A DNA stretch of 64,000 nucleotides from an uncultured Pelagibacteraceae bacterium. GTDB lineage: Bacteria > Pseudomonadota > Alphaproteobacteria > Pelagibacterales > Pelagibacteraceae. A model generated the notes under the pieces. That model was not told the origin of the DNA and searched no databases. It worked only from the letters and a program-made list of their open reading frames with translations. Shown piece after piece: positions 9,269 through 19,573 of the stretch. Position 1 is the first letter of the stretch. Each line of letters begins with the position of its first letter. Both the position numbers and the translations under genes were made by a program. The stretch spans positions 1 through 64,000 of the forward strand of contig CACOPK010000001.1 in assembly GCA_902629075.1 (NCBI GenBank). Direction: 5' to 3'.

Positions 9269-9821
9269 AAATAAAATTTCAAGAAATCTCAAAGCAAGAA
9301 TTAGAAAAAGTAAAAAAGATTTAAGCACAAACATTAAAAATTTTTTTGATTGGGTAAAAGGTGCGGAATTAATTGAGTTGCAAGAGTGTGACATAAACAA
9401 AGATCCAGTAAGACCAGAGTTGGATAATGATTTTAGAACTAGTTATGGAAGAAAAATTTATGGTGTTAAATATAAGAATGAAATTCATGCTGTAATGTGT
9501 TTTGCTTTTACAAATCAAATACCCAAATCTGTACATGAGCTTGATTTATTTAGTAGAGATGCCTTTTTGCAAAGTGCTACCAGAGATCAAAATGTTGGAA
9601 AAATAGCAATCGCTTATACAGTTTGGTCAAACAAAAAGGGTGGAGGAAAATTAATTGTCAAAGAAGTATTTAAAATGATAAAAAAATCAAATCATTTGAA
9701 CAGACTCGTTACTCTTTCTCCTTTAACTGACATGGCTAGAAATTTTCATCTTAGAAATGGTGCTGATGAAATACAGGTTAATGACGATACACAAAATTTT
9801 GAATATAAAATTATAAAATAA
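9261..9821 (+). CDS. Conserved hypothetical protein, possibly GNAT-like
   Basis: Intact ORF overlapping smr; C-terminal [35 protein letters not shown] resembles an acyltransferase end, weakly. Confidence 0.55.
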   Translation: MVKNKISRNLKARIRKSKKDLSTNIKNFFDWVKGAELIELQECDINKDPVRPELDNDFRTSYGRKIYGVKYKNEIHAVMCFAFTNQIPKSVHELDLFSRDAFLQSATRDQNVGKIAIAYTVWSNKKGGGKLIVKEVFKMIKKSNHLNRLVTLSPLTDMARNFHLRNGADEIQVNDDTQNFEYKIIK

Positions 9822-11178
9822 ATTTTGATAAATCCGTATCTTTAACTAATTCACCTATATGTTTTTTTATATAATTTGAGTCAATTACTACAGTTTCGCC
9901 TGATTTATCCGATGCAGTAAAACTAATTTCATCTAAAATTCTCTCAATAATTGTGTGTAGTCTTCTTGCACCAATATTTTCGACCGTGTTGTTAACTTCA
10001 CTTGCTATACTCGCAATAAGATCAATTCCATCATCACTAAATTGAAGTTCAACATTTTCAGTTTTCAATAAAGCTTTATATTGTTTGATTAAACTATTAT
10101 CTGGTTCCTTTAAAATTCTCTTAAAATCTTCACTGTTTAATGCGTCTAACTCAACTCTAATTGGTAATCTTCCTTGCAATTCAGGAAGTAGGTCTGAAGG
10201 TTTTGCAAGTTGAAAAGCTCCAGATGCAATAAATAATATATGATCAGTTTTAATAGGACCATGTTTTGTGTTAACTGTTGTACCTTCAATAAGAGGAAGT
10301 AAATCTCTTTGAACACCTTCTCTAGATACATCACCACCTACTCTGTCAGTTCTAGCAGAGATTTTATCAATTTCATCAAGAAATACTATACCATTGTTTT
10401 CAGTTGAATGTTTTGCTGATTTAATAATTTTATCCTCTTCTATTAGTTTATCAGATTCCTCATTAATTAAAATTTCGTGAGACTCTTTTACAGACATTTT
10501 TTTCTTTTTTGGTTTTTGTCCCAAAGATTTACCTAAAGCATCAGAAATATTTATCATACCAATGTTTGCGCCAGGCATCCCAGGAATTTCAAATGAGGGC
10601 ATTTGATTATTTTCACTTACTGCAATTTCTATTTCATTGTCGTCAAGATCACCATTTCTTAATCTTTTTCTAAAACTTTCTTTAGTTGCAACACTTGCAT
10701 TTTTACCTACTAAAGCGTCCAAAACTCTTTCTTCAGCAAGCTTTTGAGCTTTTGCATGAACTTCTTTCCTTTTTTTTGATCGCTCCATTGCAATTGCGAT
10801 TTCAATTAAGTCTCTAATTATTTGTTCAACATCCCTTCCAACATATCCAACTTCAGTAAATCTTGTTGCCTCAACTTTCACAAACGGTGCTTCAGCTAAT
10901 TTAGATAGTCTTCTTGATATTTCTGTCTTACCAACTCCAGTTGGTCCCATCATAAGTATATTTTTAGGAAGAACCTCGTCTTTCATTTCACCTTCAATTG
11001 CCTGTCTTCTCCATCTATTTCTTAAAGCAATAGCTACTGCTCTTTTAGCTTTATCTTGTCCAACTACAAATCTATCCAATTCAGATACAATTTCTCTTGG
11101 GGACAATGAGTCTGAAAGTGTATTAATTTTTTCCTTCTTATCTTTTGGTTTAAATGTTGTTACGTTTGATTTATCCAT
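9811..11178 (-). CDS. hslU: ATP-dependent protease ATPase subunit HslU
   Basis: [74 protein letters not shown]. Confidence 0.98.
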   Translation of the reverse strand: MDKSNVTTFKPKDKKEKINTLSDSLSPREIVSELDRFVVGQDKAKRAVAIALRNRWRRQAIEGEMKDEVLPKNILMMGPTGVGKTEISRRLSKLAEAPFVKVEATRFTEVGYVGRDVEQIIRDLIEIAIAMERSKKRKEVHAKAQKLAEERVLDALVGKNASVATKESFRKRLRNGDLDDNEIEIAVSENNQMPSFEIPGMPGANIGMINISDALGKSLGQKPKKKKMSVKESHEILINEESDKLIEEDKIIKSAKHSTENNGIVFLDEIDKISARTDRVGGDVSREGVQRDLLPLIEGTTVNTKHGPIKTDHILFIASGAFQLAKPSDLLPELQGRLPIRVELDALNSEDFKRILKEPDNSLIKQYKALLKTENVELQFSDDGIDLIASIASEVNNTVENIGARRLHTIIERILDEISFTASDKSGETVVIDSNYIKKHIGELVKDTDLSKFIL

Positions 11179-11693
11179 TATATTTTTTCTATTGAAATGT
11201 TGTTATTTGTAAAAACGCAAATCTCGGCTGCAGTTTCAACAGCTTTTTTTGCTATTTCTTCTGCTGACATGTCAGTGTTCATAAGAACTTTAGCGGCAGC
11301 TAAGGCGTAGTTTCCTCCAGACCCAATTCCAATGACATCTCCTTCTGGCTCTAACACGTCACCAGTTCCAGAAATTATAAAACTTTTTTCTTTATCCGCT
11401 ACAGCCATTAAAGCCTCTAATCTTCTTAAATATTTATCTGTTCTCCAATCTTTAGCCAATTCTACAGCAGCTCTTGCAAGATTGCCTGCATGTTTTTCTA
11501 ATTTAGATTCTAATCTTTCAAACAATGTTAATGCATCAGCAGTTGATCCTGCAAATCCTGCAATCACATTTCTTTTCTCAATCTTTCTAACTTTATTTGC
11601 AGTTTTCTTAATTACAGTATTTCCCATACTAACCTGGCCATCACTAGCCACCACTACTTGATTTTTTTTTCTTACCAGTGCAATTGTTGTCAT
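11178..11693 (-). CDS. hslV: ATP-dependent protease peptidase subunit HslV
   Basis: [47 protein letters not shown]. Confidence 0.98.
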   Translation of the reverse strand: MTTIALVRKKNQVVVASDGQVSMGNTVIKKTANKVRKIEKRNVIAGFAGSTADALTLFERLESKLEKHAGNLARAAVELAKDWRTDKYLRRLEALMAVADKEKSFIISGTGDVLEPEGDVIGIGSGGNYALAAAKVLMNTDMSAEEIAKKAVETAAEICVFTNNNISIEKI

Positions 11694-11784
11694 GACTCTT
11701 AGGTGGATACTAATTTTTATAGTTCAAGTACCAAATTAGAAATATTGATATCATCAAATAATGTATATATATGTATATTTTATA

Positions 11785-12375
11785 ATGAAACGTAAAGCTA
11801 AAATAAGCCGTAAGACTAAAGAGACATCAATTAGTGTTGAAGTAAATATTGATGGAAAAGGTAAGTATAAAATTGACACAGGCATAGGTTTTTTAAATCA
11901 TATGCTTGAGCAATTATCCAAACACTCTTTGATTGATTTAAACGTTAAAGCTAAAGGAGACACTCATATTGATCTGCATCATACTACTGAGGATGTGGGT
12001 ATTGCTATTGGAGAGTGTATTAAAAAAGCATCAAATAAATTTAAAGGAATTAAAAGATACGCGCACGCAATGATTCCTATGGATGAAACTCTTTCAAGAG
12101 TTGCGATCGATGTATCAAATAGACCTTATTTAATTTGGAAAGTAAATTTAAAAGTGGAGAAGCTTGGAGAAATGGACACGGAACTATTTAAGGAATGGTT
12201 TCAAGCATTTTCCCAGTCAGCTGGTGTCACGCTTCACATGGAGAATATATATGGAGATAACAGTCACCATATAATAGAGTCATGCTTCAAAGGATTAGCT
12301 AGAACTTTAAGAAGCGCTCTAGAAATAGATCCAAGAATAAAAAACGTTATACCATCTACTAAAGGCTCATTATAA
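11785..12375 (+). CDS. hisB: Imidazoleglycerol-phosphate dehydratase
   Basis: [35 protein letters not shown]; internal ATG at 11785 preferred to the ORF start. Confidence 0.97.
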   Translation: MKRKAKISRKTKETSISVEVNIDGKGKYKIDTGIGFLNHMLEQLSKHSLIDLNVKAKGDTHIDLHHTTEDVGIAIGECIKKASNKFKGIKRYAHAMIPMDETLSRVAIDVSNRPYLIWKVNLKVEKLGEMDTELFKEWFQAFSQSAGVTLHMENIYGDNSHHIIESCFKGLARTLRSALEIDPRIKNVIPSTKGSL

Positions 12376-12382
12376 AAATTTA

Positions 12383-13009
12383 ATGAATATTACAATTGTT
12401 GACTATAAATCGGGCAACATAAGCTCTGTTATTAATTCGTTCAACGAAGTTGCTAAAGATAAAGTAAAAATAGAGGTAACTTCAGATATAAAAAAAATCA
12501 AATCGAGCGATAAAGTTGTTTTGCCAGGACAAGGTTCGTTTAAAAGTTGTGTTGATGGACTTAATAATATCAGCGGCTTAATTGATTCTCTTAATGAATT
12601 TGCAATAAATAATAAAAAACCTCTTCTTGGAATTTGTGTTGGGTTACAAATGTTTGCAGATATTGGCTATGAAGAAACAGAAACAAAAGGCTTGGGCTGG
12701 ATTTCAGGTAAAGTTTCAAAGATAGATAATCAAAATGGAAAATACAAACTTCCTCATATTGGGTGGAATCAAATTAATATAGTTAAAGAAAGTAATATTT
12801 TTAAGGATATAGAAAATAACTCTCATATGTATTTTGTGCATAGCTATGAATTTATTCCAAATGATAAAAATGTTATTTCAGCAACCACTGATTATTCATC
12901 CAATGTAGTTTGTGCAGTAGAAAAAGAAAATATATTTGGAACCCAATTTCACCCAGAAAAAAGTGATAAGATAGGGCTTAAAATAATTGATAACTTTATA
13001 AAATTATAA
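12383..13009 (+). CDS. hisH: Imidazole glycerol phosphate synthase subunit HisH
   Basis: VDYKSGNISSV, LGICVGLQMFADIGYEE, GTQFHPEKSDKIGLKII. Confidence 0.97.
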   Translation: MNITIVDYKSGNISSVINSFNEVAKDKVKIEVTSDIKKIKSSDKVVLPGQGSFKSCVDGLNNISGLIDSLNEFAINNKKPLLGICVGLQMFADIGYEETETKGLGWISGKVSKIDNQNGKYKLPHIGWNQINIVKESNIFKDIENNSHMYFVHSYEFIPNDKNVISATTDYSSNVVCAVEKENIFGTQFHPEKSDKIGLKIIDNFIKL

Positions 13010-13726
13010 ATGAAAATATTTCCAGCTATAGATATTAAAGATAAAAAGTGTGTGAGATTAGTCAAAGGAGACTTTGATAATAAAACTGAATACAATACTT
13101 CACCAGTTGAACAAGCTGCAAGATATAAAGATCATGGTTTCAAAAATTTACACATTGTAGATTTAGATGGTGCCTTAACAGGACAATTAGTAAATTTAGA
13201 TATTATCAAGGATATAGTTAGTAAATTCGATCTAAAAGTTGAAATTGGCGGAGGCATAAGAAACTTTGAAAGTATAAAAAAATATACTGATGCAGGAGTT
13301 GATAAAGTTATTTTAGGAAGTGCTGCAATTAAAGATAAAAATTTTTTAAAAGAAGCATGCCAAAAATTCCCTGGAAAAATTGCTCTAGGCTTAGATGCAA
13401 AAGATGGATATTTATCTGTTTCTGGATGGAAGGAAAATTTAAATAAACTTACCTTAGATTATCTTAACGAAGTGAATGATTATGGAATTTCTAGATTGAT
13501 TTACACTGATATTAATCGTGATGGAACTAAGAAAAGTCCAAATTTTGAAGAAACTCAGAAAGTAGCAGATAATTCTAGCTGTCCAATAGTTATATCAGGT
13601 GGAGTTTCTTCTATAGATGATATTACAAAAGCAAGAGAACTAAATAATATTGAAGGAATAATAGTTGGGAAGGCAATATATGATGGAGATATTAAATTGG
13701 AGGAATTATCAAAGGAGATTAATTAA
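13010..13726 (+). CDS. hisA: HisA isomerase
   Basis: FPAIDIKDKKCVRLVKGDF, EIGGGIRNFESI, VISGGVSSIDDI. Confidence 0.97.
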   Translation: MKIFPAIDIKDKKCVRLVKGDFDNKTEYNTSPVEQAARYKDHGFKNLHIVDLDGALTGQLVNLDIIKDIVSKFDLKVEIGGGIRNFESIKKYTDAGVDKVILGSAAIKDKNFLKEACQKFPGKIALGLDAKDGYLSVSGWKENLNKLTLDYLNEVNDYGISRLIYTDINRDGTKKSPNFEETQKVADNSSCPIVISGGVSSIDDITKARELNNIEGIIVGKAIYDGDIKLEELSKEIN

Positions 13727-13815
13727 TGAAGTCTTTTGATTATTTAAGTCTCTATCTTGTTGTAATAATATTGTGTTTAGTAAGTGTAAATTTTCTTTAT
13801 AGGATGTTTTTTTAA
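13726..13815 (+). CDS. Possible 29-aa single-TM mini-protein between hisA and hisF
   Basis: ATG overlapping the hisA stop: [29 protein letters not shown]. Confidence 0.35.
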   Translation: MKSFDYLSLYLVVIILCLVSVNFLYRMFF

Positions 13816-13817
13816 AA

Positions 13818-14570
13818 ATGCTTAAAAATAGAATAATACCATGTTTAGATGTTAAAAACGGTCGAGTTGTAAAAGGTATAAATTTTGTAGATCTTAAAGA
13901 TGCTGGAGATCCAGTTGAACAGGCTAAAATTTACAGTGATGGTGGTGCAGATGAAATTTGTTTCTTAGATATTACCGCTTCAAATGAAAACCGAGAAACC
14001 ATTTTTGATGTTGTTAAAAAAACTTCTAAGAAATGTTTTGTGCCTCTAACAGTTGGTGGTGGTGTTAGAAACGTAAATGATATTAGTAAACTATTAAATT
14101 GTGGTGCAGATAAAGTATCTATAAATACTGCTGCCGTAGAAAATTCAAAATTAGTAGAAGAAAGTTCAATTAAATTTGGATCACAATGCATAGTTGTTGC
14201 AATTGATGCAAAAAAAAATGAGACAGGATGGGAAATCTTTACTCACGGAGGAAGAAACTCAACAGGTATAAATGCTTTGGATTTTGCGATAAAAATGGAA
14301 AAATGTGGGGCAGGAGAACTCCTAGTAACTTCGATGGATAAAGATGGAACTCAATCGGGTTATGATATTGATTTAATGAAAAAAATTTCATCAACAGTCA
14401 ATATACCAGTAATTGCATCAGGTGGTGTAGGAACATTAGATCACTTAGTTGAAGGATTAAAGTCAGGTGCAAGTGCAGTTCTTGCGGCCTCTATATTTCA
14501 TTATGGCACATATTCATTAACTGAGGCAAAGCAATATCTAGCTTCAAAAAATATTCCTGTTAGAATTTAA
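13818..14570 (+). CDS. hisF: Imidazole glycerol phosphate synthase subunit HisF
   Basis: [61 protein letters not shown]. Confidence 0.98.
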   Translation: MLKNRIIPCLDVKNGRVVKGINFVDLKDAGDPVEQAKIYSDGGADEICFLDITASNENRETIFDVVKKTSKKCFVPLTVGGGVRNVNDISKLLNCGADKVSINTAAVENSKLVEESSIKFGSQCIVVAIDAKKNETGWEIFTHGGRNSTGINALDFAIKMEKCGAGELLVTSMDKDGTQSGYDIDLMKKISSTVNIPVIASGGVGTLDHLVEGLKSGASAVLAASIFHYGTYSLTEAKQYLASKNIPVRI

Positions 14571-14571
14571 T

Positions 14572-14844
14572 ATGCTAAAAGTTTTAGAAGATCTCGTTTT
14601 ACTGGCTAGAGAAAGAAAAGCAAAACCAATTGAGGGTTCTTATACGAACAAATTACTTAAGGATAAAACTTTAGTTAAAGAAAAAGTTATTGAAGAAATA
14701 AATGAACTTATTGAAGCAGTAAATGAAAATTCAAACAAAATTCACGAAGCTGCAGATGTTTTTTACCATTTGGTTGTTATGTTAGAAGCTTATAATATTA
14801 AGATGGAGGACGTAGTTGCGGAACTAAAAAAAAGACAAAAATAA
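14572..14844 (+). CDS. hisE: Phosphoribosyl-ATP pyrophosphatase
   Basis: GSYTNKLL...EEINELIEAV...HEAADVFYHLVVMLEAYNI; directly after hisF. Confidence 0.9.
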   Translation: MLKVLEDLVLLARERKAKPIEGSYTNKLLKDKTLVKEKVIEEINELIEAVNENSNKIHEAADVFYHLVVMLEAYNIKMEDVVAELKKRQK

Positions 14845-14859
14845 ATTTAGGAGGCAATT

Positions 14860-15078
14860 ATGAAACAAGTAGAAAAAAAAAGACACTTAGCAAAAACAAT
14901 CACTTGGAGAATTATAGCTAGTTTAGATACGTTTCTAATAGCATGGTTAATTACTGGTAAATTTGATTGGGCAGGAACTATAGCTGGTATCGAAGTTTTA
15001 ACTAAAATGTTTCTTTACTATTTTCATGAAAGAGCGTGGTATAATTTTAGTAAATTTGGAGTTATAAAAAGCAAGTAA
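14860..15078 (+). CDS. DUF2061 membrane protein
   Basis: RHLAKTITWRIIASLDTFLIAWLITG...HERAWYNFSKFG. Confidence 0.85.
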   Translation: MKQVEKKRHLAKTITWRIIASLDTFLIAWLITGKFDWAGTIAGIEVLTKMFLYYFHERAWYNFSKFGVIKSK

Positions 15079-15101
15079 CAATATATCTGTATATACAAAA
15101 T

Positions 15102-15124
15102 ATACTTATTCTTTTTATAAGTAT
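15102..15124 (+). terminator. Candidate hairpin terminator after the DUF2061 gene
   Basis: ATACTTAT / loop TCTTTTT / ATAAGTAT, perfect 8-bp stem followed by TTTATT. Confidence 0.4.
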
Positions 15125-15159
15125 TTTATTATGACAATTGAATATATACTTTTGTAAAT

Positions 15160-16098
15160 ATGAGCCATAAGTTCTATAAACCTGCAAGATCAAGATTGCA
15201 AAGAAGTGAATTAGCAGTTCCAGGATCCTCTCCAAAAATGTTTGAAAAGGCTTTAAATTCGGAAGCGGATTATATTTTTTTAGATTTAGAAGATGCTGTT
15301 TCTCCAAATGATAAAGTTCCAGCACGTGCAAATGTGATTAAAGCTCTCAACGAAATGAATTGGAGAGAAAAAGGAAAAACAATATCTGTAAGAATAAATA
15401 GTTTAGATACACATTACATGTATAGTGATCTAGTAGAAATTGTAGAACAAGCTGGAGAAAATATAGACACGATATTAGTTCCAAAAGCTGGAACCGAAAG
15501 CGATGTTTACATGGTTGACTGTATGCTTTCACAAATTGAAACGAATAAAAAATTAAAAAACAAAATTGGTATTGAGTGTTTAATTGAAACTGCTCTGGGG
15601 ATGTCTAATATCAAAGAAATTGCAAAATCGAGCGAAAGATTAGAGGCGTTGCATTTTGGTGTAGCCGATTATGCAGCAAGTTTAAGAGCAAGAACTGTTG
15701 TGATAGGTGGATTGAATCCAGATTATCCCGGCGATCAATGGCATCACGGACTTTCAGAACTTGTAATGACGTGTAGAGCTTATGGGCTAAGGGCTATCGA
15801 TGGTCCCTTCGGAGATTTCAATGATCCAGATGCATACATTGCTGCAGCAAAAAGAGGAGCCGCAATTGGTATTGAAGGCAAATGGGCAATACATCCATCT
15901 CAAATAGAACTAGCAAATAAAGTTTTCTCACCACCAGAGACAGAAGTAAATAAAGCAAAAAGAATTTTAGAGGAATTAGATAAAGCTGCAAAAGAGGGAA
16001 GAGGAGCGGCACAACTAGATGGAAGAATGATTGATGCAGCATCTGCAAGGATGGCGGAAAATATTGTTAACATTGATAAATTAATTAATAAACAATAA
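15160..16098 (+). CDS. mcl: HpcH/HpaI-CitE family lyase, probable L-malyl-CoA/beta-methylmalyl-CoA lyase
   Basis: SELAVPGSSPKMFEKALNSEADYIFLDLEDAV, VPKAGTESDVYMVDCMLSQIE, WAIHPSQIELANKVFSP; adjacent to mtkAB-like genes. Confidence 0.88.
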   Translation: MSHKFYKPARSRLQRSELAVPGSSPKMFEKALNSEADYIFLDLEDAVSPNDKVPARANVIKALNEMNWREKGKTISVRINSLDTHYMYSDLVEIVEQAGENIDTILVPKAGTESDVYMVDCMLSQIETNKKLKNKIGIECLIETALGMSNIKEIAKSSERLEALHFGVADYAASLRARTVVIGGLNPDYPGDQWHHGLSELVMTCRAYGLRAIDGPFGDFNDPDAYIAAAKRGAAIGIEGKWAIHPSQIELANKVFSPPETEVNKAKRILEELDKAAKEGRGAAQLDGRMIDAASARMAENIVNIDKLINKQ

Positions 16099-16100
16099 TT

Positions 16101-17261
16101 ATGGATATACACGAATATCAAGCAAAAGAAATTTTAGCTAGCTTTGGAGTTACAATTCCAAGAGGAGGTATTGTCTATAGTCCTGAGACTGCAGAGAACA
16201 AAGCTAGAGAAATTGGTGGATCAAAGTGGGTTGTAAAAGCACAAATTCATTCTGGTGCCAGAGGAAAAGCTGGCGGAGTAATAGTTTGTAATTCACCCCT
16301 TGAAGTTGCTCAAGCAACAGACAAGCTTTTAGGAAAGAAATTAGTTACCAATCAAACAGGTCCTGAGGGCAAAATAGTTAACAGAATTTATATTGAAGAG
16401 GCAACAGACATTGAAAAAGAATTATATTTAGGTTTAGTTTTTGACAGAAGCTCTGAAAGTATTATGGTTGTAGCCTCAACGGAAGGTGGAATGAGTGTAG
16501 AGGAAATTGCTAAAGAAAAACCTGAATCAATTATTAGATCTAAAATAGAAGTTGCGGTCGGTATACAAAACTTTCAAGCACGAGAGCTTGCATTTGGTTT
16601 AGGAATAGAGCCAGAATTAATAAGAAGAGCCTCAGAAACAATAATAGGTTGTGCTAAAGCTTTTAGTGAGTTAGACGCAACAATGGTTGAGGTAAATCCA
16701 TTAGTAATTTCAAAACAAAAACAAATATTGGCGCTAGACTGCAAGATGAGCTTTGACAACAATGCAATGTTTAGAAGAGACAAGGTATCTGAATTAAGAG
16801 ACAAAACACAAGAGGATGAAAAAGAAGTTTACGCCTCAGATAGAGGTTTAAATTATGTTAGTTTAGACGGAAACATAGGAAATATAATTAATGGAGCTGG
16901 ATTGGCAATGGCTTCGATGGATATGATTAAACTTGCAGGTGGAGAGCCAGCTAACTTTCTAGACGTTGGAGGAGGAGCAACACCTGAAAAAATAGTAAAG
17001 GCTTTCAGGTTAATTACTATGGACAAAAAAGTAAAAGTAATTCTTGTTAATATTTTTGCTGGAATAAATAGATGTGATTGGGTGGCAGAGGGAATAGTCC
17101 AAGCATTAGAAAAAATAGAAATCAAAGTTCCTCTGGTGATAAGATTAGCTGGAACAAATGTTGAAAAAGGAAATAAGATTCTTCAAGAAAGTAAATTAAA
17201 TTATATAGAGGCAAACACTTTAGAGGATGCAGCAAATAAAGCGGTTGCAGCATTAAAATAA
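16101..17261 (+). CDS. mtkA: Malate-CoA ligase beta subunit (SucC-like)
   Basis: MDIHEYQAKEILASFGVTIPRGGIVYSPE, KAQIHSGARGKAGG, NIFAGINRCDWVAEGI; recalled resemblance to MtkA; linked to mcl. Confidence 0.85.
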   Translation: MDIHEYQAKEILASFGVTIPRGGIVYSPETAENKAREIGGSKWVVKAQIHSGARGKAGGVIVCNSPLEVAQATDKLLGKKLVTNQTGPEGKIVNRIYIEEATDIEKELYLGLVFDRSSESIMVVASTEGGMSVEEIAKEKPESIIRSKIEVAVGIQNFQARELAFGLGIEPELIRRASETIIGCAKAFSELDATMVEVNPLVISKQKQILALDCKMSFDNNAMFRRDKVSELRDKTQEDEKEVYASDRGLNYVSLDGNIGNIINGAGLAMASMDMIKLAGGEPANFLDVGGGATPEKIVKAFRLITMDKKVKVILVNIFAGINRCDWVAEGIVQALEKIEIKVPLVIRLAGTNVEKGNKILQESKLNYIEANTLEDAANKAVAALK

Positions 17262-18149
17262 ATGGCAGTTATAATTGAAAAAAATACAAAAATTTTAATT
17301 CAAGGTTTCACTGGAAAAATGGGAACTTTCCATGCTGAGGAAATGATAAAATATGGTTCAAATGTAGTAGGTGGCGTTACACCAGGAAAAGGGGGCCAAA
17401 AACATTTAGATAAGCCAGTGTTTAATACTGTTAAAGATGCAGTGAAACATACTGGTGCAACGGCATCAATATTATTTGTTCCACCTGCATTTGCAGCAGA
17501 CTCAGCTATGGAAGCTGCTGACGCTGGAATTAAAACTTGTGTAGCCATAGTAGATGGAATCCCTTCACACGATATGATTAGAATTAAGAGATATATGAGA
17601 AGATATTCAAAAAATGATAAAATGACACTAGTAGGTCCAAATTGTGCAGGGATTATTAGCCCTGGTAAATCAATGTTGGGAATTATGCCAGGTCATATTT
17701 ATAAGGAGGGTAGAGTTGGCATTATTAGCAGATCAGGAACTTTAGGATATGAAGCTGCTCAACAAATGAAAAACCTTAATATTGGTATTTCTACTAGCGT
17801 AGGAATTGGAGGTGATCCAATTAATGGAAGCTCATTTAGAGATATAATCGAAAAATTTGAAACTGATGATGAAACAGATGCAATTTTAATGATTGGTGAA
17901 ATTGGTGGGCCACAAGAAGTTGCTGCTGGCGAATTTGCTAAAGAAAATATGAAAAAACCTGTGATAGGATACATAGCAGGTTTAACTGCTCCTAAAGGCA
18001 GAGTAATGGGTCATGCTGGAGCTATTGTTTCGGCTTATGGCGAAAGTGCAATTGAAAAAGTTGAGATTTTAAAAGAATGCGGAGTAACAATTTCAAAAAA
18101 TCCTTCAGTAATGGGTGATACAGTAAAATCTATAATTGAAAAAATTTAA
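17262..18149 (+). CDS. mtkB: Malate-CoA ligase alpha subunit (SucD-like)
   Basis: ILIQGFTGKMGTFHAEEMIKYGSNVVGGVTPGKGGQ, GPNCAGIISPGKSMLGIMPGHIYKEGRVGIISRSGTLGYEAA, MGHAGAIVSAYGESA. Confidence 0.87.
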   Translation: MAVIIEKNTKILIQGFTGKMGTFHAEEMIKYGSNVVGGVTPGKGGQKHLDKPVFNTVKDAVKHTGATASILFVPPAFAADSAMEAADAGIKTCVAIVDGIPSHDMIRIKRYMRRYSKNDKMTLVGPNCAGIISPGKSMLGIMPGHIYKEGRVGIISRSGTLGYEAAQQMKNLNIGISTSVGIGGDPINGSSFRDIIEKFETDDETDAILMIGEIGGPQEVAAGEFAKENMKKPVIGYIAGLTAPKGRVMGHAGAIVSAYGESAIEKVEILKECGVTISKNPSVMGDTVKSIIEKI

Positions 18150-18150
18150 T

Positions 18151-18516
18151 ATGAAATATGACGACCAAAACATCTTTGCGAAAATTCTTAAGGGAGAAAT
18201 TCCTTGTAAGAAAATTTATGAAGATGAGTTTATTTTATCTTTTTACGACATTAATCCTCAAAAAAAAATTCATGCTTTAGTCATTCCAAAAGGAAAATAC
18301 ATTGATTTAGATGATTTTAGCCAAAACGCTTCCAATAACGAAATAGTTGGTCTTATAAAAGGAATAAATACTGTTGCTAAAAAACTTGGAATATCAGTTG
18401 ACGTTGGCAAGGGTTATAGAGCTCTTGCAAACATTGGCGAACATGGAGGACAAGAAGTTCCTCATTTGCACTTTCATTTATTTGGAGGAGAAAAAATTGG
18501 CAAAATGGTACAATAA
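18151..18516 (+). CDS. HIT family hydrolase
   Basis: IFAKILKGEIPCKKIYEDEFILSFYDINPQ, VPHLHFHLFGGEKIG. Confidence 0.93.
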   Translation: MKYDDQNIFAKILKGEIPCKKIYEDEFILSFYDINPQKKIHALVIPKGKYIDLDDFSQNASNNEIVGLIKGINTVAKKLGISVDVGKGYRALANIGEHGGQEVPHLHFHLFGGEKIGKMVQ

Positions 18517-18518
18517 TT

Positions 18519-19025
18519 TTGAAAGTTCATAGATACTATCTCGAGATTAATTCTTTAAATAATTTAAAAGAGGTCAATATACCTAATCAAAATCTTACTT
18601 TAGAAAAAATTTCACCTCCTGATATTGAAATAAATAAATTTTTTTACAAAAATATTGGAAAACAGCATCGATGGGTAGATAGATTAGTTTGGGATAATTT
18701 AAAATGGATAAATTACCTTGAAAACAAAAATGTACAAACTTATGTATTAAAATTGAATAAAGATTTAGTTGGATACTTTGAATTAATTCAAGAACAGTCT
18801 ACAAAAAGTTCAGAGATCGCATATTTCGGAATATTAGATAGTTACATTGGAAAAAAGTATGGGGGTTTTTTGTTATCTGAAGCTATAAAACAATGTCTTA
18901 ATTCTAATTTTAATCGAGTATGGGTACATACATGTACTTTAGATCACAAGCATGCTCTTCAAAATTACTTAAATAGAGGGATGAAAATTTTTAGAGAAGA
19001 AACAATAAATCTTAGCATTAATTAA
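18519..19025 (+). CDS. GNAT family N-acetyltransferase
   Basis: VGYFELIQ...IAYFGILDSYIGKKYGGFLLSEAI...VWVHTCTLDHKHALQNYLNRGMKIF; TTG start. Confidence 0.75.
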   Translation: MKVHRYYLEINSLNNLKEVNIPNQNLTLEKISPPDIEINKFFYKNIGKQHRWVDRLVWDNLKWINYLENKNVQTYVLKLNKDLVGYFELIQEQSTKSSEIAYFGILDSYIGKKYGGFLLSEAIKQCLNSNFNRVWVHTCTLDHKHALQNYLNRGMKIFREETINLSIN

Positions 19026-19573
19026 TCAATTTTTGGAAGTTTGAACAAATTTTGATCAATTTTTTCATTTATAGAGGTATCAAAAATATATGTTACAGCT
19101 AAGTTTTGATAAACATCCTCAACTTGCCAACCAACTATCTCAAAATTAACTATACTAAAAAAAACTTTTAAATTTTTGTTATTCTCTCTAATCTCTAAGA
19201 ATAAATATTTTTCTTCAAGATATTTAAGTTCAGAATTTTTTATATTTCGAATTAGAAAGCTTTTGTCAAGAAGGAATTCAAATGGAGTACTTTTAATCGG
19301 GTAACGGTAATATTGTTTATTATTCTTAATTACTAAATTTGACCCATTTGATACTAATATTTTATTATTTCTTGCTTCATATTTACAAAATATTTTTTTT
19401 GGATATTTAATCGTACATTCTCCTTTTTCATCTTTATCACCAATAGTCTGAACAAAATTAAAACTTATATTATTTATTGCATTTAATTTATTGATTATAT
19501 TTTCTTTAGTTGAAGCAAATAAGTTATTTTGGAAAAAAAAAAAAATTGTTGAAAATATTAGAAATTTTTTCAT
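19022..19573 (-). CDS. lolA: Outer-membrane lipoprotein carrier LolA family
   Basis: Signal-like N-terminus, FNFVQTIGDKDEKGECTIKYPKKIFCKYE; downstream of ftsK. Confidence 0.8.
   Translation of the reverse strand: MKKFLIFSTIFFFFQNNLFASTKENIINKLNAINNISFNFVQTIGDKDEKGECTIKYPKKIFCKYEARNNKILVSNGSNLVIKNNKQYYRYPIKSTPFEFLLDKSFLIRNIKNSELKYLEEKYLFLEIRENNKNLKVFFSIVNFEIVGWQVEDVYQNLAVTYIFDTSINEKIDQNLFKLPKID

Noticed and set aside
16101-18149. Annotating these two genes as sucC/sucD of the TCA cycle
   Set aside because: Sequence motifs and direct linkage to a malyl-CoA lyase gene favour MtkAB, though this should be confirmed by checking for another sucCD in the genome.
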